From the NCBI GenBank assembly GCA_034521575.1, contig JAXHMJ010000003.1, positions 310,001-374,000 of the forward strand: a stretch of 64,000 nucleotides of DNA. The letters are read 5' to 3'. The stretch is from a candidate division KSB1 bacterium (GTDB lineage Bacteria; Zhuqueibacterota; Zhuqueibacteria; Residuimicrobiales; Krinioviventaceae). Made by a program: the position numbers and the translations under genes. Below, in pieces: positions 29,601-40,128 of the stretch (its first letter is position 1; each line of letters begins with the position of its first letter). The notes below the pieces were generated by a model. The model searched no databases. It was not told where the DNA came from and worked only from the letters and a program-made list of their open reading frames with translations.

Positions 29601-31395
29601 CGGAAACCTGGTAACCTATTCCTCTGCCCTGGCGTCCAAACTGAATCGGCATGAGGGAATCGGGGTGGTGAGAGCTTATTTTTCAGACGGGAACCGGGAC
29701 GCCGCAGGAGCCGAACGTTTTGGTCTGGCCAAACCCCTTGTTGATTCCGTGTACACTCTGCCCCGGTATCCGCAGATCGGAGATTCGGTGCATATGGTGC
29801 TAAACATCGATCCGGGGGTGGTCGAGGAAGTCAATGGAATAGAATCAGTTGAGCTGCAGTGGTCTTTGAATGAGCAGAACTGGAATTTGGTAGAGATGAT
29901 GTGGAATGAGGATGCCTGGATCACCCGTGAACCCGTGGTTCAGGAATACAGCCGGCCGGTTTATTACCGGCTGGAGATCGTCAGCGGCAACGGCAATACA
30001 ACGCTGACGGATGTATACAGCTATCGTGTGAACCGTCATCCGGATCTGAGAATTAGCGGAGATGTGAGCTTGGTGCAAAAGGAGGAAGGGACATGTCTGC
30101 GGGTGCCTTTGGAAAATGTCGGAGAATCCGCTTGTTCAGAGTTTGGGATCAAAGTGCTTAAAGGTCTGGATACACGAGTGGCCAATCGATGGATCGAAAA
30201 TTACCGGGTCAGGCATATGCCTGCGGCGCGCGATTCCGTGATTTATATTCCGACTCCTCAAGTTGAGCCAGGCGGCCTGAATCTGGTTTTTATCCTGGAT
30301 GCCGATAACGAAATCAAGGAAGAACGCGAAAGCAATAATGTGAGCACTGCTCAGCTTTTGCTGGCCACTCCGGAGCAGGGCACTGCTGGTCAGCATTTCT
30401 GGCCGGGGCGGAACATTGCTGTAGAAATGGCGCCCGGTGTATTGTCGCGCACAGCATCGTTGCATCTGACTCTGGTTGGAAACGATACTTTGCTGCGGTC
30501 GGCTGAGCAGGCGATGCTTCAGCCTTTGAACGGGACGGACGGCAAAAAAATGATTTATCACATTAAAGTGGGTGAAGAGACCCGGAACCTGAACGGCGAT
30601 TTTAGTATTTCCGCCCGGGTCGGGAATCTGGACAGCCGGCAGACTGCGGATATACGCTGGTTTGCATGGAATGAACGCCGCAACGGCTGGCAGGGTCTGC
30701 AAACTGAGCAGAAAGACAGCCTTGTGAAAGCGGACTGTCCGGCAAACTGCCGGCGCTTTGGATTGATGCTGAGCCGTGACAACCAGGGCCCGCGCATTCA
30801 TGTGGGAGTGGAAGGCCAGAATTTTGCAAACGGCGACCTGGTGAACCGCCATCCCACGTTCACTTTGTTGCTAAAAGATTCAAGCGGTATTCACGTGGAC
30901 CCGTCTCAATTGTCTGTTTTTCTGGATGGGCAAAAAGTGGCGGATGAAAATATCGGAATTTCCATCGAGCGGGAATCGCAAAAAACGGCGTTATTAACCT
31001 ATTCTCCGGACATTTCTTCCGGCTCACATCAGCTCCGGATTGAGGGAACGGATGTTGTCGGCAATACCACGGTGAAACAGGTACAATTTAATGTCGCATC
31101 CGAATTTTCACTCGAGTTTCTCGCCAATCATCCCAATCCCTTTTATGAGGAAACGACGTTTGCATTTTTGCTTACGGATATGGCGAGCAGGGTGAGTCTT
31201 AAAGTGTTTACGGTTTCCGGCAAACGCATCCGCACATTTGAACGGATTGACATATCGGGATATCAGGAAATTGCCTGGGACGGCCGGGACGAATGGGGGA
31301 ATGAACTGGCAAACGGCGTATACTATTTAAAATTTACGGCCGTACAGGGCGGCAAGCGCATTGAACGCATCGTCAAGCTGGCAAAACTGCGATAA
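26648..31395 (+). CDS. PorU-like C25 (gingipain-family) protease with sorting domain (frameshifted)
   Basis: About 1,580 residues. ATG 26648 starts a signal peptide (KKRYMILLLFLPCLLIAGEH). The frame changes near 26740-26755 and then stays open. The central part reads ADYVIISHMDFADQARRLA, AIRRFLKYAYENW and VLLMGDTTYEMD, typical of C25 peptidases. The predicted catalytic His is about residue 797 (FIVHGASEQ) and the Cys about 831 (ALSCYLSHFD), 34 apart, close to the spacing in gingipains. A CARDB-like region (NVGESACSEFGI) is followed by a C-terminal sorting/FlgD-Ig domain (HPNPFYEETTFAFLL, then ANGVYYLKF). In Porphyromonas gingivalis PorU is the C25 sortase of type IX secretion and itself keeps a CTD. 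The next gene is PorV-like. An alternative is an ordinary secreted C25 protease. Confidence 0.85.
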
Positions 31396-31398
31396 GGA

Positions 31399-32412
31399 AT
31401 GCAACGAGTGAGAATGTATTTAAAAATAGCGTTGGTTTTGATTCCGGTGGTATTTTCCGTCTCAAAGGCCGGAGAGTATGCCGCGGATTTTCTGAATATT
31501 GATGTGGGTGCGCGGGCGGCCGGAATGGGCGGTGCATTTACCGCGATCGCAGATGACGCCACGGCGTTTTACTGGAACCCGGCAGGCCTGGTCTCGCAAA
31601 ATGAAATCCGTTTTCACGCCGATCATGTGCCTGTTTTCAACGGACTGGCGCAGTACAATGTCTTGAGCGCAGGATTCCCGGTGCAGCAAAATGCCGCTTT
31701 GGCGGTTGGATGGATTCGTCTGGGTGTGGATGATATTCCCCGCTATGCCCCTCTGCTCAGCACCACCGTGGACCGCCTGACGTCTCCGCAAAACCGTTCG
31801 GATGGTCAGCCTATCGGCTATTTCTCTGACAATGAAAACGCATTTTTTGTCTCGTTGAGCGCTGCCGCCTTTTCCGAATGGGATATCGGATTCGGATATA
31901 ATAAATATACGGTGCCGATCGAGTTTTCTTTCGGATTGTCCGGCAAATACATTCTGCATCAACTGGATGATCATGCGGGCTCGGGGCAGGGCATTGACGC
32001 CGGTCTGCGGATGCGATTTTACAACAAAATGAATGATCTGCCCGCTGCTTCCTGGCTGAGCATTGGGTTGATGGCCCGGGATGTATCGCGTACCGCCATT
32101 CTTTGGGATACATCGACGAAACAGCAGGACCGGATTGATCCCCGCTATCGGCTGGGCGCCGCTTTTTCCCTGCCGATTGGCGGATGGAATTCGCGGGTTA
32201 CCGTCTCGTGCGACCGGGATTTGTCGGACCAGGTCTGGTATGCCGGGGCTGAACTTGACTTTTTTGATACGGTTGTACTGCGCGGCGGGTACCGGCAGCA
32301 GGGTCCGTCAGCCGGAGCGGGATTGACATTGGGGATGTTTCGGGTGGATTACGCATTTGTCATGCATGAATTGGCCCATACCCACAGGGTTTCGGGCGCT
32401 GTGCATTTTTAA
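31399..32412 (+). CDS. PorV/PorQ-family outer-membrane protein
   Basis: The protein has 337 residues. After a signal peptide it has the family signature ADFLNIDVGARAAGMGGAFT and then DDATAFYWNPAGL. Alternating beta-strands run to a terminal aromatic (AVHF), as in FadL-like barrels. In type IX secretion PorV carries cargo to the PorU sortase. It starts 3 bases after the PorU-like gene. ATG 31414 is an alternative start with a better signal peptide position. It ends tail to tail with the helicase gene, overlapping by 4 bases. Confidence 0.9.
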   Translation: MQRVRMYLKIALVLIPVVFSVSKAGEYAADFLNIDVGARAAGMGGAFTAIADDATAFYWNPAGLVSQNEIRFHADHVPVFNGLAQYNVLSAGFPVQQNAALAVGWIRLGVDDIPRYAPLLSTTVDRLTSPQNRSDGQPIGYFSDNENAFFVSLSAAAFSEWDIGFGYNKYTVPIEFSFGLSGKYILHQLDDHAGSGQGIDAGLRMRFYNKMNDLPAASWLSIGLMARDVSRTAILWDTSTKQQDRIDPRYRLGAAFSLPIGGWNSRVTVSCDRDLSDQVWYAGAELDFFDTVVLRGGYRQQGPSAGAGLTLGMFRVDYAFVMHELAHTHRVSGAVHF

Positions 32413-35400
32413 AACAATTCCAACTGACGGTCGCGCGGTTTTTTCTTTGATTTTCGAACCCCGCGTTCAATCAGAGATTCAGAGATGGGAGCCAGAAAGC
32501 GGGAGGGCTCTTGATGAGCGGGTTTGTGCCAGATGGTGCGTTTACCTGCGTGGGTCAGATACAACAGCTGCTTTGCGCGTGTCATACCCACATACAAAAT
32601 TCTGCGCTCTTCTTCAATATCATTGCGTTGACCTTTAATGATATAGGGAATCATACCTTCCTCGCATCCCGGTATAAATACAACCGGAAATTCTAATCCC
32701 TTTGCAGCATGTATGGTCATCAATCGAACCCGATCAGCCCGCTCGTCAAATTCGTCAATTGATTTCTGCAGGACCAGTGCATCGGCAAACTGTGCCGGAT
32801 TGGCATGGAATGTTTCAGCGAGTTTCTGCAATGACCGATAATCCGTGGAAAACCAGTCATCATCTTTGAATGTTTTTTGAAACGTATCGTGCAAAAACTG
32901 TAAAAGCTTTGTAGGCAATGTGCCGGGTTGAAATGACAGAAACGTTTCCTGAAATCTGTAAAATTCATCCTGGAGGTCAAAATATTCTTCAATGGGCTGC
33001 CAATAGTGGCTATTGTGGTGTCCCAGATGCAGACGCAGCGCGTGATGAACAACATTGACAAACGGATGCTGCAGACTGTGGGTATGATCATAAAACTGAT
33101 AAGGAATACCAGAGCGTGTCAGGGCTTCCACAACCGGCGGCGCCAGTTGTTTGCTGCGTATTAAAACAGCAAAGTCGGAAAAGCCAAACTCGCCTTTATC
33201 CTCGCTTTGCACCCGTTTGCTGTCCATGGAAAAAAATGTGGTGCCGCCCACCAGTTGTTCGATCCGATGCACAATGCCTTCAGCTTCCGAGCGCTCGGTT
33301 GACGAGGTTTCGATATGTACCTTGACCTGAGGATCAATATGACTCCACAATTCCTGTTCGTCGGTCGATTTTCCCAGCATTTGCATAGAAGCGGTCAGTA
33401 CGTTTTGCGCGGAGCGGTAATTGCGTTTCAGACTGATCTGCCGGGCGTGCGGAAAATCGGCAGTGAATGATTTAAAAAACCCGGATTGTGCGCCCCGGAA
33501 TCCATATATAGCCTGATCCGGATCGCCGATAACACAGACATGCCGGGCGGATATGGCAAAATATTCGAAAAAAATCGTACTGAGCATGGTTGATATCCTG
33601 AAATTCATCCACTGCAATACAGGTATAGCGTTTGAGCAGATCACGCCGGATATCCGGGCTCTGGCGAAGCAGCCGTACCGTCAGACCGATCAAGTCGTCG
33701 AAATCTACCGCGTTCATCTGCAGCATTGTATTTTCATAGGCCTGAAAAACATCGATCAGATGTTCATCATATCCGGTCAATTCGTCCGGTGGTATCGAGT
33801 CCGGCGAGTAACCTTTGCCCTTTAAAAGCGAGATTCGCTCCAGATCCGAACGTTTGAAAGAAACAGATTCCTTCAAGAGTGATTTGAAAATGATTGTTTT
33901 GTTCCGGATTGATGATCGTAAATCCGGGCGTGCGTCCGAAAAAGAACCGGAATCACGCAGGATTTGCGCGCCAAACGCGTGAAAGGTCTGTATGGTGATG
34001 TTTTGCGCTGCTTTTTCACCCAAAAGCTGGAACAGACGCCGTTGCGATCTCCTCCGCCGCCTTGTGGGTAAACGTGATCGTTAAAATCGCATCAGGTGGG
34101 GTATCTCCGGTCTCTATGAGAGAGGCGATGCGATGCGTTAGAGTGTGGGTTTTTCCGGTACCCGGCCCGGCTTGCACAATCAGCGGCGATCCGCGGTGGC
34201 GGATGGCCGCTTCCTGATCTTCATTTATTCCGTAAGGTTCTTTTTGATCCGCTGCCTTGTTTTCGGGTTCGGTCCGGAGGGACTGCTTTTGCGGCTTTTT
34301 TTTCAACACGGATTTCGATGATGGCTGAAACAGGGCGTCCTGGTTCATGATCTTTTCCCGTTCTCCCGGTTTGAATATGCGGATCACACCGAATTCGCCG
34401 TCATAGCCGGGCTGCGGATTCACCTCTCCGGCGCGCATGCGTTTGACGGCTTTTGCAGTCAGGTCTCCGCCCGCCCTCTGTATGTCGTCGATCGGAATAT
34501 CTACAAGTATGGAGAGCTCTGATCCCAGGTTGTTCAATAGCTTGAAATAAGCCGTATTGACGCGTTTGGATTGTGGCCCCACCTGCATAACTTCGCTCAG
34601 CACTTCGGGGAGCGGAATCAGGCTGTGGAAGGGGGGGGCGGATTCGGGTCTGAATCCTGGCGGGCGGTCGGCCAGTTGCTCAACCCGATAGCTCACACCC
34701 AATGTTACGGGCTTGCCGCATTCCGGACACAGATGATCATGTGCCATGGTTTCCGGCGGACGCATCATGCATGAACATTTTCGATGCCCATCCATGTGGT
34801 ATTTGCCTTCTTCAGGAAAGAATTCTATGGTTCCCAAAAATGAGTCGCCGCTTCGAATCGCATCGAACAGCCCTGAATAACTCAAATCCGTGTCCACAAT
34901 ATTGGCTTCGCGCGCCAGTTTGGCCGGTGAGTGGGCGTCAGAGTTGGAAACCAGAGTATAGCCGTCCAGTGCAGAGAGCCGCCAGTTCATGGGCGGATCG
35001 CTGGACAATCCGGTTTCCAGTGCAAAAATATGCGGGGTTAGATCCTCAAAACAGTCCTGGATGCGGTCAAATCCAGATTTTGATCCAAATAGCGAAAACC
35101 AGGGTGTCCAGATATGCGCGGGAATCAGGTATCCCTGGTCATGTGTGTCCAGGACAATTTCCAGCAGGTCGCGCGCATCCAGTCCCAGGATGGGGCGGCC
35201 GTCTGAATGGATGTTGCCGATTCGATCCAGCGTGTTTTGAAATGCTTGTACGGCGTCAAGAGATGGAAAGAAAACCACATTGTGATTTTTTCGGACCCGT
35301 TCGCCTTTTTTATAAATACTGCTGATCTCGCCGGACAGAATAAAACGAACCTCTGATTCACAGGCTTTGGGAACCTCGGACTGGGTTTGCTTTTGATACT

Positions 35401-35605
35401 CCGGTTTCAGCTTGAAAAATCCTGTCCCGTCCGGTTCCAGTTTTTCGCGCATCTCTTCAAGCCATTGCGGATGCGTAATATCGCCGGTGGCAATAACCTG
35501 CAGACCTTTAATCTGGGCCCATTTGTTCAAATGCTCCAGGTTGAGCTGTTTGCTGGTCGCGCGTGAATAGTAGGAATGTATGTGCAGATCCGAAATATAT
35601 TTCAT
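32409..35605 (-). CDS. Endonuclease Q (PHP) - UvrD/Rep helicase fusion (frameshifted)
   Basis: About 1,065 codons. Residues 1-415 are a PHP-type nuclease of the endonuclease Q/TIGR00375 family. They show DLHIHSYYSRATSK (H8, H10), GDITHPQW (H45), GEISSIY (E93), PAHIWTPW (H164), NSDAHSPAKL (D223, H225), a zinc finger (C277, C279, C293, C296) and the PLPEVLSEVMQVGP region. A Lys-rich linker (420-455) leads to a superfamily 1A helicase: Walker A AGPGTGKT (479-486), FTHKAAEEI, VDEFQDI, GDPDQAIYGFRGA, LKRNYRSAQ, TIHAAKGLEFPVVF and YVGMTRAKQLLY. The frame breaks near 34045 and near 33500-33560, and each side continues correctly. Known EndoQ cuts 5' of deaminated bases; the fusion suggests nick-and-unwind repair. 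Confidence 0.88.
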
Positions 35606-35609
35606 AATA

Positions 35610-36512
35610 TCAGTTCAGGTACATGACTTCGCGTTCGAGTTTGATGCCGAATTTTACCTGTACACGCTTTTGCAGGATGCGTTCCAGTTCGAGCATGTCC
35701 TGTGCGGTGGCGTTGCTTTTGTTGAAAAAAATATTGGCATGTTTGGGGTGAACGGCAGCATCCCCGACATGGGTTTGTTTGCTGCCGACAGCATCCAAAA
35801 ATTTTGCCGCTGCGGTGGCGTTGCCATGCTCGTCTTTGATGTTTTTGAACCAGGAACCGGCAGTCTTGGTTTCCGGGGGCGGTAGTTTGGCCGAACGTTT
35901 TTCACTAATGGCGTGGCAGGCGTCCCGGATCGCAGGTCGATCGCCTTTTTCAAGCTGGAATTCCGCCTGAAGAATCCATGCATCTGTTTCTTTTAAAAAT
36001 GAATGACGGTAGCGGAACTGAAAAAAAGAAGCGTCCACAAACCGGATGTCTCCGTTTGCGTCCATAATTTTGGCGCGTACAAGATGGTTTCCCACATTGT
36101 CGCCATAAGCGCCGGCATTGCCGAACACAGCGCCGCCGATAGTGCCGGGGATACCCGACAGGAACTCAAAGCCGGTGAGCCGGTTATCGATGCAGAATTC
36201 GCTGATCTGAGCCAGACTGGCTCCGGCTTCTGTCACCAGTGTGTTCCCGGCAGCCAGACTTATTGCGTCAAAGCGGATGACTGCAACCAGACCGCGGTAT
36301 CCCGTTTCCGGAAAAAACACATTGGTGCCGTCTCCCAAAGGCAGAAAACGCAAATTGCGCTGCTTGCAGAAATGATACAGCTCGATGAAAATATTCTGGT
36401 CACGCACGCCGATCAGATAATCAGCCGGACCGCCGATATGAATATTGGTATAGTCCGCCAGGGACACATTCATACGCACAGGCAAGTTGGGGGGAAATTC
36501 TAATGGTTGCAT
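35610..36512 (-). CDS. murB: UDP-N-acetylenolpyruvoylglucosamine reductase MurB
   Basis: The protein has 300 residues. This FAD enzyme makes UDP-MurNAc from the MurA product. Motifs are YTNIHIGGPADYL (FAD PP-binding), LGDGTNVFF, LSGIPGTIGGAVFGNAGAYG and the catalytic-Ser region GSWFKN. The C-terminal domain is of the shorter type II form. Start 36512 lacks a strong site; Met14 is a possible alternative. It lies 23 bases after murA and only 4 bases before the helicase fusion, so the three are probably co-transcribed. murB and murA are here apart from the usual division cluster. Confidence 0.95.
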   Translation of the reverse strand: MQPLEFPPNLPVRMNVSLADYTNIHIGGPADYLIGVRDQNIFIELYHFCKQRNLRFLPLGDGTNVFFPETGYRGLVAVIRFDAISLAAGNTLVTEAGASLAQISEFCIDNRLTGFEFLSGIPGTIGGAVFGNAGAYGDNVGNHLVRAKIMDANGDIRFVDASFFQFRYRHSFLKETDAWILQAEFQLEKGDRPAIRDACHAISEKRSAKLPPPETKTAGSWFKNIKDEHGNATAAAKFLDAVGSKQTHVGDAAVHPKHANIFFNKSNATAQDMLELERILQKRVQVKFGIKLEREVMYLN

Positions 36513-36535
36513 TTCAATCAGTGAGTTAAATTCAA

Positions 36536-37816
36536 TCAGACGACTCTTTTTATATCCGCTCCCAGGGACTGCAGCTTGCCTTCAAGGTCTTCGTAGCCAC
36601 GGTCAATTTGTCTGATATTGTAAATTGATGTTTTACCCTTGGCGCACAAGGCCGCAATGACCAGGGCCATGCCGGCGCGGATATCAGGACTGTGAACGGT
36701 GGTTCCGTACAGGGTCGATGGTCCCACAACCACAACGCGATGCGGATCGCAGAGTACAATACGCGCTCCCATGCCGATCAGATGATCGGTGAAAAACATG
36801 CGCCCGTCGTACATTTTTTCAAAAAACAATGCGGTACCCGTTGACTGGGTTGCCGCTACAATGACCATGCTCATCAAATCAGTCGGAAATGCCGGCCAGG
36901 TGCCGTCATCAATTTTAGGTATATCCCCGGCAAAATCCGGCTTGATCATTAGATGTTGGTCCGCCGGCACGGTCAGCTCTTTCTCTGATATCAAATAGCG
37001 GATACCCAGTTTGCGGTACGTTGAATCGATGACCCTGATTTCTTCCGGCACGGTATCCTGAATGGTGATTTCGGACTTTGTAATTGCGGCCAGGACAATA
37101 TAACCGCCGATCTCTAAAAGATCGGAACCAATGGTATGCTCGGTTCCGGATAATGATTCTACACCTTTGATGTGCAAAATATTGGTACCCAGACCCTGGA
37201 TGTCAGCGCCCATATTGATCAACATCTGCGATAACCCTTTGACATGCGGTTCGCAGGCCGCATTGCTCAGAACGGTTTCTCCCTCTGCCAGCACCGCAGC
37301 CATGAGTGCGTTTTCGGTTGCGGTTACGGATTGCTGCTCGAAAAATATATCAGCGCCTTTTAATCCGTCGTGTTCCAGTACAAAGGATTCTTTAATTTCC
37401 GATACGCGCACCCCCAGGCTTTCAAAAGCCAAAAAGTGATCATCCAGACGTCTGCGGCCAATAACATCTCCGCCGGGCGGGGGAAGGACCACGGACCGGG
37501 AACGGGAGAGCAGAGAACCGGCCAACAGAATAGCTGCGCGCAGCGTGCCGCACTGTTCACGGTCCGGCTCGGAGCTTTTCAAGTGGTCGCACTGAATTCT
37601 GTAACTGTTGGGTTTTAATCGATCAACCCGGGCGCCTAGGCTTTTCATGATTTGCAGCATGATGCGCACATCCAGAATATCCGGTACATTGCGCAGGGTT
37701 ACCGCTTTATCGGTTAAAAGACACGCGGCAATGGCGGGCAGCGCTTCATTCTTGTTGCCCTGGGGCTTGATAACACCGTTGAGAGATTTTCCGCCTCTGA
37801 TTTCAAACTTTTCCAT
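36536..37816 (-). CDS. murA: UDP-GlcNAc 1-carboxyvinyltransferase MurA, Asp-type active site
   Basis: The protein has 426 residues. It catalyses the first committed peptidoglycan step, transferring enolpyruvate from PEP to UDP-GlcNAc. Lys22 is present in QGNKNEALPAIAA. The active-site loop reads LPPPGGDVIGRRRLDDH, so Asp117 stands where most MurA proteins have Cys115 (GGCxIGxRPVDLH). Such Cys-to-Asp enzymes (for example in mycobacteria) are active but not alkylated by fosfomycin. The Arg-Leu-Asp-Asp run is also divergent. GGAAG precedes the ATG. It heads the murA-murB-helicase transcript and diverges from the threonine aldolase gene. Confidence 0.94.
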   Translation of the reverse strand: MEKFEIRGGKSLNGVIKPQGNKNEALPAIAACLLTDKAVTLRNVPDILDVRIMLQIMKSLGARVDRLKPNSYRIQCDHLKSSEPDREQCGTLRAAILLAGSLLSRSRSVVLPPPGGDVIGRRRLDDHFLAFESLGVRVSEIKESFVLEHDGLKGADIFFEQQSVTATENALMAAVLAEGETVLSNAACEPHVKGLSQMLINMGADIQGLGTNILHIKGVESLSGTEHTIGSDLLEIGGYIVLAAITKSEITIQDTVPEEIRVIDSTYRKLGIRYLISEKELTVPADQHLMIKPDFAGDIPKIDDGTWPAFPTDLMSMVIVAATQSTGTALFFEKMYDGRMFFTDHLIGMGARIVLCDPHRVVVVGPSTLYGTTVHSPDIRAGMALVIAALCAKGKTSIYNIRQIDRGYEDLEGKLQSLGADIKRVV

Positions 37817-37893
37817 AATCTTCCGTCTTTGTTTAATCGATTCTAAAAATAATCAATTTGCTCAAAAGAACAAAATGTTTTATCAAAATTGGA

Positions 37894-37923
37894 TTGTTTT
37901 TGCGATTTCTTTTGTTGTATATT
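37894..37923 (+). promoter_or_regulatory. Possible sigma-70 promoter for threonine aldolase
   Basis: TTGTTT at 37894-37899 and TATATT at 37918-37923 are 18 bases apart. The -10 matches the one seen at two stronger promoters in this window (39050 and 45799). The -35 matches only in part, so this call is tentative. Confidence 0.4.
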
Positions 37924-37943
37924 TTTGAAAAAAGGGAGCTGAT

Positions 37944-38978
37944 ATGCGTGAATGGATTGATCTCAGAAGTGATACGGTAACTCAACCCAACCATGAAATG
38001 AGAAAGGCGATGGAACTGGCGCCGGTTGGAGATGATGTGTTTGGAGAAGATCCATCAGTAAACAGGCTGCAGGAACGGGTAGCAGAGCTTTTGGGAAAAG
38101 AAGCCGCACTGTTCATGCCCAGCGGAACGATGTGCAACCAGGTTGCCATTAACAGTCATACACAACCGGGGGATGAGATTCTTTGTGATGCCAACTGTCA
38201 TATCCTTAATTATGAAGCCGGAGGTCCGGCTCGCCTTTCCGGAGTGCAGGTGTTTCCGTTGCAGGGTGAAAAAGGAATTATTCATGCAGACCAGGTTGAA
38301 CAATCAATCCGTTCTAAAAATCCGCATTTCCCGCGAACTCGTCTTGTTGAGATAGAAAATACTCACAATCGAGGCGGAGGAAAGCTGTTTCCCCTAAATG
38401 AGATTGTAAAAATCAGTAAAGTGGTCAAAAAACATCAGCTCGCCCTGCATTTGGATGGTGCCAGATTATGGAATGCTCACATTGCCAGCGGTGTTGGCCT
38501 AAATGAGTATGCGCGGCACTGTGATTCAGTATCCGTTTGTTTGTCCAAAGGCCTGGGAGCTCCGGTTGGGTCTGTCCTGGCTGGTGATCTTGAGTTTATT
38601 GATAGAGCGTTGTTCGTCCGCAAAGTGTTCGGCGGCGGTATGCGGCAAGCCGGAATTCTGGCGGCCGCCGGTCTGTATGCACTGGATCATAATATTCAGC
38701 GTCTGGCAGAGGATCATGAACATGCCAAACAACTGGCTTGTCTGTTATCAGAGCGGGGCGCTAAAGTTGATCTGGATTCGTGTGAAACCAATATTGTGAT
38801 CGCAAGCCTAAACGATTTGCCGATTGACGCACAACAGTTTACAGAACGATTAAAAGAAAAACGAGTATTGGTTTTGCCGGTCACAAAGCAATCCGTACGT
38901 TTTGTGACGCATCTCGATATCACGGATGAAAAACTAAAAGCGGCAAAAAAAGCGCTTGCAGAATGCCTGGATTTTTAA
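37944..38978 (+). CDS. ltaE: Low-specificity L-threonine aldolase
   Basis: The protein has 344 residues. This PLP enzyme cleaves L-threonine/allo-threonine to glycine and acetaldehyde. The start [19 protein letters not shown], then [27 protein letters not shown] and [10 protein letters not shown] are family hallmarks. The PLP-binding Lys is in [22 protein letters not shown] precedes the ATG. It is transcribed alone, divergent from murA, with the sigma-factor gene and its own promoter downstream. Confidence 0.96.
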   Translation: MREWIDLRSDTVTQPNHEMRKAMELAPVGDDVFGEDPSVNRLQERVAELLGKEAALFMPSGTMCNQVAINSHTQPGDEILCDANCHILNYEAGGPARLSGVQVFPLQGEKGIIHADQVEQSIRSKNPHFPRTRLVEIENTHNRGGGKLFPLNEIVKISKVVKKHQLALHLDGARLWNAHIASGVGLNEYARHCDSVSVCLSKGLGAPVGSVLAGDLEFIDRALFVRKVFGGGMRQAGILAAAGLYALDHNIQRLAEDHEHAKQLACLLSERGAKVDLDSCETNIVIASLNDLPIDAQQFTERLKEKRVLVLPVTKQSVRFVTHLDITDEKLKAAKKALAECLDF

Positions 38979-39026
38979 AATTTGGAACTTTTTTTTTATT
39001 TATCGCTATAATTAAATAGAACGGTA

Positions 39027-39055
39027 TTGACATTTAGGTAAAATTAGAGTATATT
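39027..39055 (+). promoter_or_regulatory. Sigma-70 promoter of the sigma-factor gene
   Basis: A perfect TTGACA (39027-39032) and TATATT (39050-39055) are separated by 17 bases. The start of transcription would be about 39062, giving a leader of roughly 50 bases before the ATG at 39111. Confidence 0.85.
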
Positions 39056-39110
39056 TAATGATACCTGTTTTGTAACCCATCACCATTCATAAAGTTATTG
39101 TAAGAGGTAC

Positions 39111-40007
39111 ATGAATACACCAAAAGTTGACAATTTTGATGACAATGACTTTGTAAAGCGCGATTCCCTTCAGAAAAAGAAAAAACGGCAGAAAAAGGAA
39201 ATTCGCACCAAAGAGTCCATTGAGAAATACCTGGAAGAGATCGGCAATTTTTCACCCCTGCCTCCGGAGCAGGAAATTGAGCTTGCCACTCGGATTCATC
39301 AGGATGATCAGGACGCTTTGGAAGATTTGGTCAAGGCAAATCTTCGCTTTGTCATCAGTGTGGCCAAGGAATATCAGGGACAGGGACTTCCACTCCAGGA
39401 TTTGATCAGTGAGGGAAACCTCGGATTGATCAAGGCGGCTCAGCGGTTTGATGAGACACGCGGATTCAAGTTTATATCCTATGCGGTATGGTGGATCCGT
39501 CAGTCTATCCTTCAGGCGCTTGCCGAACAATCCCGGGTTGTACGTCTCCCGCTGAACCGTGTGGGCGCTATTAACAAAGTCGGTCGCGCATTAGAGTCTC
39601 TTGAAAAAGAGTACGGCCGCGAACCCAGCATGAATGAAATCGCCAACAAGATGGAAATGACGTCCTATGATGTTTCCGATGTGATCAAAACCTCGGCGCG
39701 TCATTTGTCTTTGGATGAGCCGTTCAAAGAGGATGAAGGCAACAGTCTGCTCGATGTCCTGCAAAGCGATCGATATGAACCACCGGATGGTCAATTGATG
39801 CGCAGTTCTCTCAGAAATGAAATTGAAAAAGTATTGTCCACTTTAAAATCCAGAGAAGCGGAAATTGTAAAGCTTTATTTCGGTCTGGACGGAGATCGGC
39901 CTTTGACTCTTGAAGAGATTGGTGAATATTTCGAACTGACCCGAGAACGAGTCCGACAGATCAAGGAAAAAGCCTTGCGCCGACTTCGACACCGGTCGCG
40001 GCTTTGA
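39111..40007 (+). CDS. rpoD: RNA polymerase primary-type sigma factor (RpoD/SigA)
   Basis: The protein has 298 residues. Region 1.2 is [20 protein letters not shown]. Region 2 includes [40 protein letters not shown] and [19 protein letters not shown]. Region 4.2 is [20 protein letters not shown], followed by KEKALRRLR. The large region 1.1 and the non-conserved insert of proteobacterial RpoD are missing, as in the short SigA forms of Bacteroidetes-like and related phyla. A Lys-rich tract (KKKKRQKKE) precedes region 1.2. AAGAGG lies before the ATG. A terminator follows. Confidence 0.95.
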   Translation: MNTPKVDNFDDNDFVKRDSLQKKKKRQKKEIRTKESIEKYLEEIGNFSPLPPEQEIELATRIHQDDQDALEDLVKANLRFVISVAKEYQGQGLPLQDLISEGNLGLIKAAQRFDETRGFKFISYAVWWIRQSILQALAEQSRVVRLPLNRVGAINKVGRALESLEKEYGREPSMNEIANKMEMTSYDVSDVIKTSARHLSLDEPFKEDEGNSLLDVLQSDRYEPPDGQLMRSSLRNEIEKVLSTLKSREAEIVKLYFGLDGDRPLTLEEIGEYFELTRERVRQIKEKALRRLRHRSRL

Positions 40008-40036
40008 TCCATTAAGAAAATATTTAGGTTAATACT

Positions 40037-40061
40037 AAAGCCCTTTTAAAGGGCTTTTTTT
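40037..40061 (+). terminator. Rho-independent terminator
   Basis: AAAGCCCTT pairs with AAGGGCTTT around a short loop and is followed by a run of T to 40061. It lies 30 bases after the sigma-factor stop. Confidence 0.93.
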
Positions 40062-40128
40062 ATGGGGTTTGAGTACATTGTTTTTTTCTGATTCCTGAAC
40101 TATTTTATACATCAACATTGAAAAATGA

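Noticed and set aside
30136-30852. 238-codon minus-strand frame opposite the C25 protease
   Set aside because: It is an antisense shadow without motifs or a ribosome binding site.
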